This document shows, one piece after another, positions 63,988-64,000 of a stretch of DNA of 64,000 nt. How positions within the stretch are numbered: the first letter of the stretch is position 1; each line of letters opens with the position of its first letter. Source of the DNA: Roseovarius sp. SCSIO 43702 (GTDB lineage Bacteria; Pseudomonadota; Alphaproteobacteria; Rhodobacterales; Rhodobacteraceae); contig NZ_CP080623.1 of NCBI RefSeq assembly GCF_019599045.1, positions 2,440,501 through 2,504,500 of the forward strand, read 5' to 3'. The notes below the pieces were generated by a model. The model did not search any database. It saw only the letters and a list, made by a program, of their open reading frames with translations, and was not told where the DNA came from. The position numbers and the translations under genes were made by a program.

Positions 63988-64000
63988 GCGCGCGACCATC

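Overview
The window is GC-rich, densely coded bacterial chromosome from an alphaproteobacterium, most likely Rhodobacteraceae (Roseobacter group). The evidence is the ChvG/ChvI-HprK-RapZ-EIIA-HPr block next to pckA, a short HprK that is only the kinase domain, an NDUFS4-type complex I subunit, ThyX, an ETF-QO, KpsC/KpsS capsule transferases and a gamma-glutamylation cluster with two glutamine-synthetase-like genes. About 67 protein genes are supported, all apparently intact except the first, which is cut by the window edge. I see no rRNA, tRNA, CRISPR array, phage or insertion sequence.

Layout. 1-2365: end of an NMT1/THI5-type ABC importer operon (two permeases, then the binding protein). 2468-8285 (minus): an eight-gene run, chvI-chvG-hprK-rapZ-EIIA-HPr-acyltransferase-ridA, facing pckA (8647-10245), with a tandem operator-like repeat between them. 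10309-16125: azlCD (minus), then fdhD-GNAT-mobA-mobB-unknown-moeA for molybdenum cofactor. 16163-23753: a membrane protein, greA, ETF-QO, a TPR protein with ispE, thyX and gloA. 23720-28486: two secreted DUF1194 proteins, an LdtR-like MarR regulator, an XRE regulator coupled to sdhE, an aminotransferase and a small conserved protein. 28494-31296: MATE exporter, outer-membrane beta-barrel, complex I accessory subunit.

31446-38939 is the most unusual region: a LysR regulator (apparently with a CTG start), an aldehyde dehydrogenase of the ketoglutarate-semialdehyde type, a peptidase-M19-like protein without several metal ligands, a BCCT transporter with an altered signature, and two poorly characterised proteins (one DUF3726-like). 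It looks like an uptake and catabolic unit for an unknown, possibly betaine-like, compound.

39040-46959: PAP2-family membrane enzyme, then capsule genes kpsS, a Wza/KpsD-like exporter and kpsC on the plus strand, between ribE and nrdR-ribD on the minus strand. 47107-57053: an AbgB-like amidohydrolase with a YjbQ protein, aminopeptidase P, DUF427, ClC channel, a D-lactate dehydrogenase-type flavoenzyme, a DUF4274-like protein, and a TerB-TerB-PhnD-like trio. 57189-63987: a polar amino-acid/amine ABC importer followed by a GS-like ligase, a class-I glutamine amidotransferase and a second GS-like ligase. This set is suggestive of uptake of an amine and its processing through gamma-glutamyl intermediates. 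Two TTTGATCAAA palindromes in this last block could tie its promoters to one regulator.
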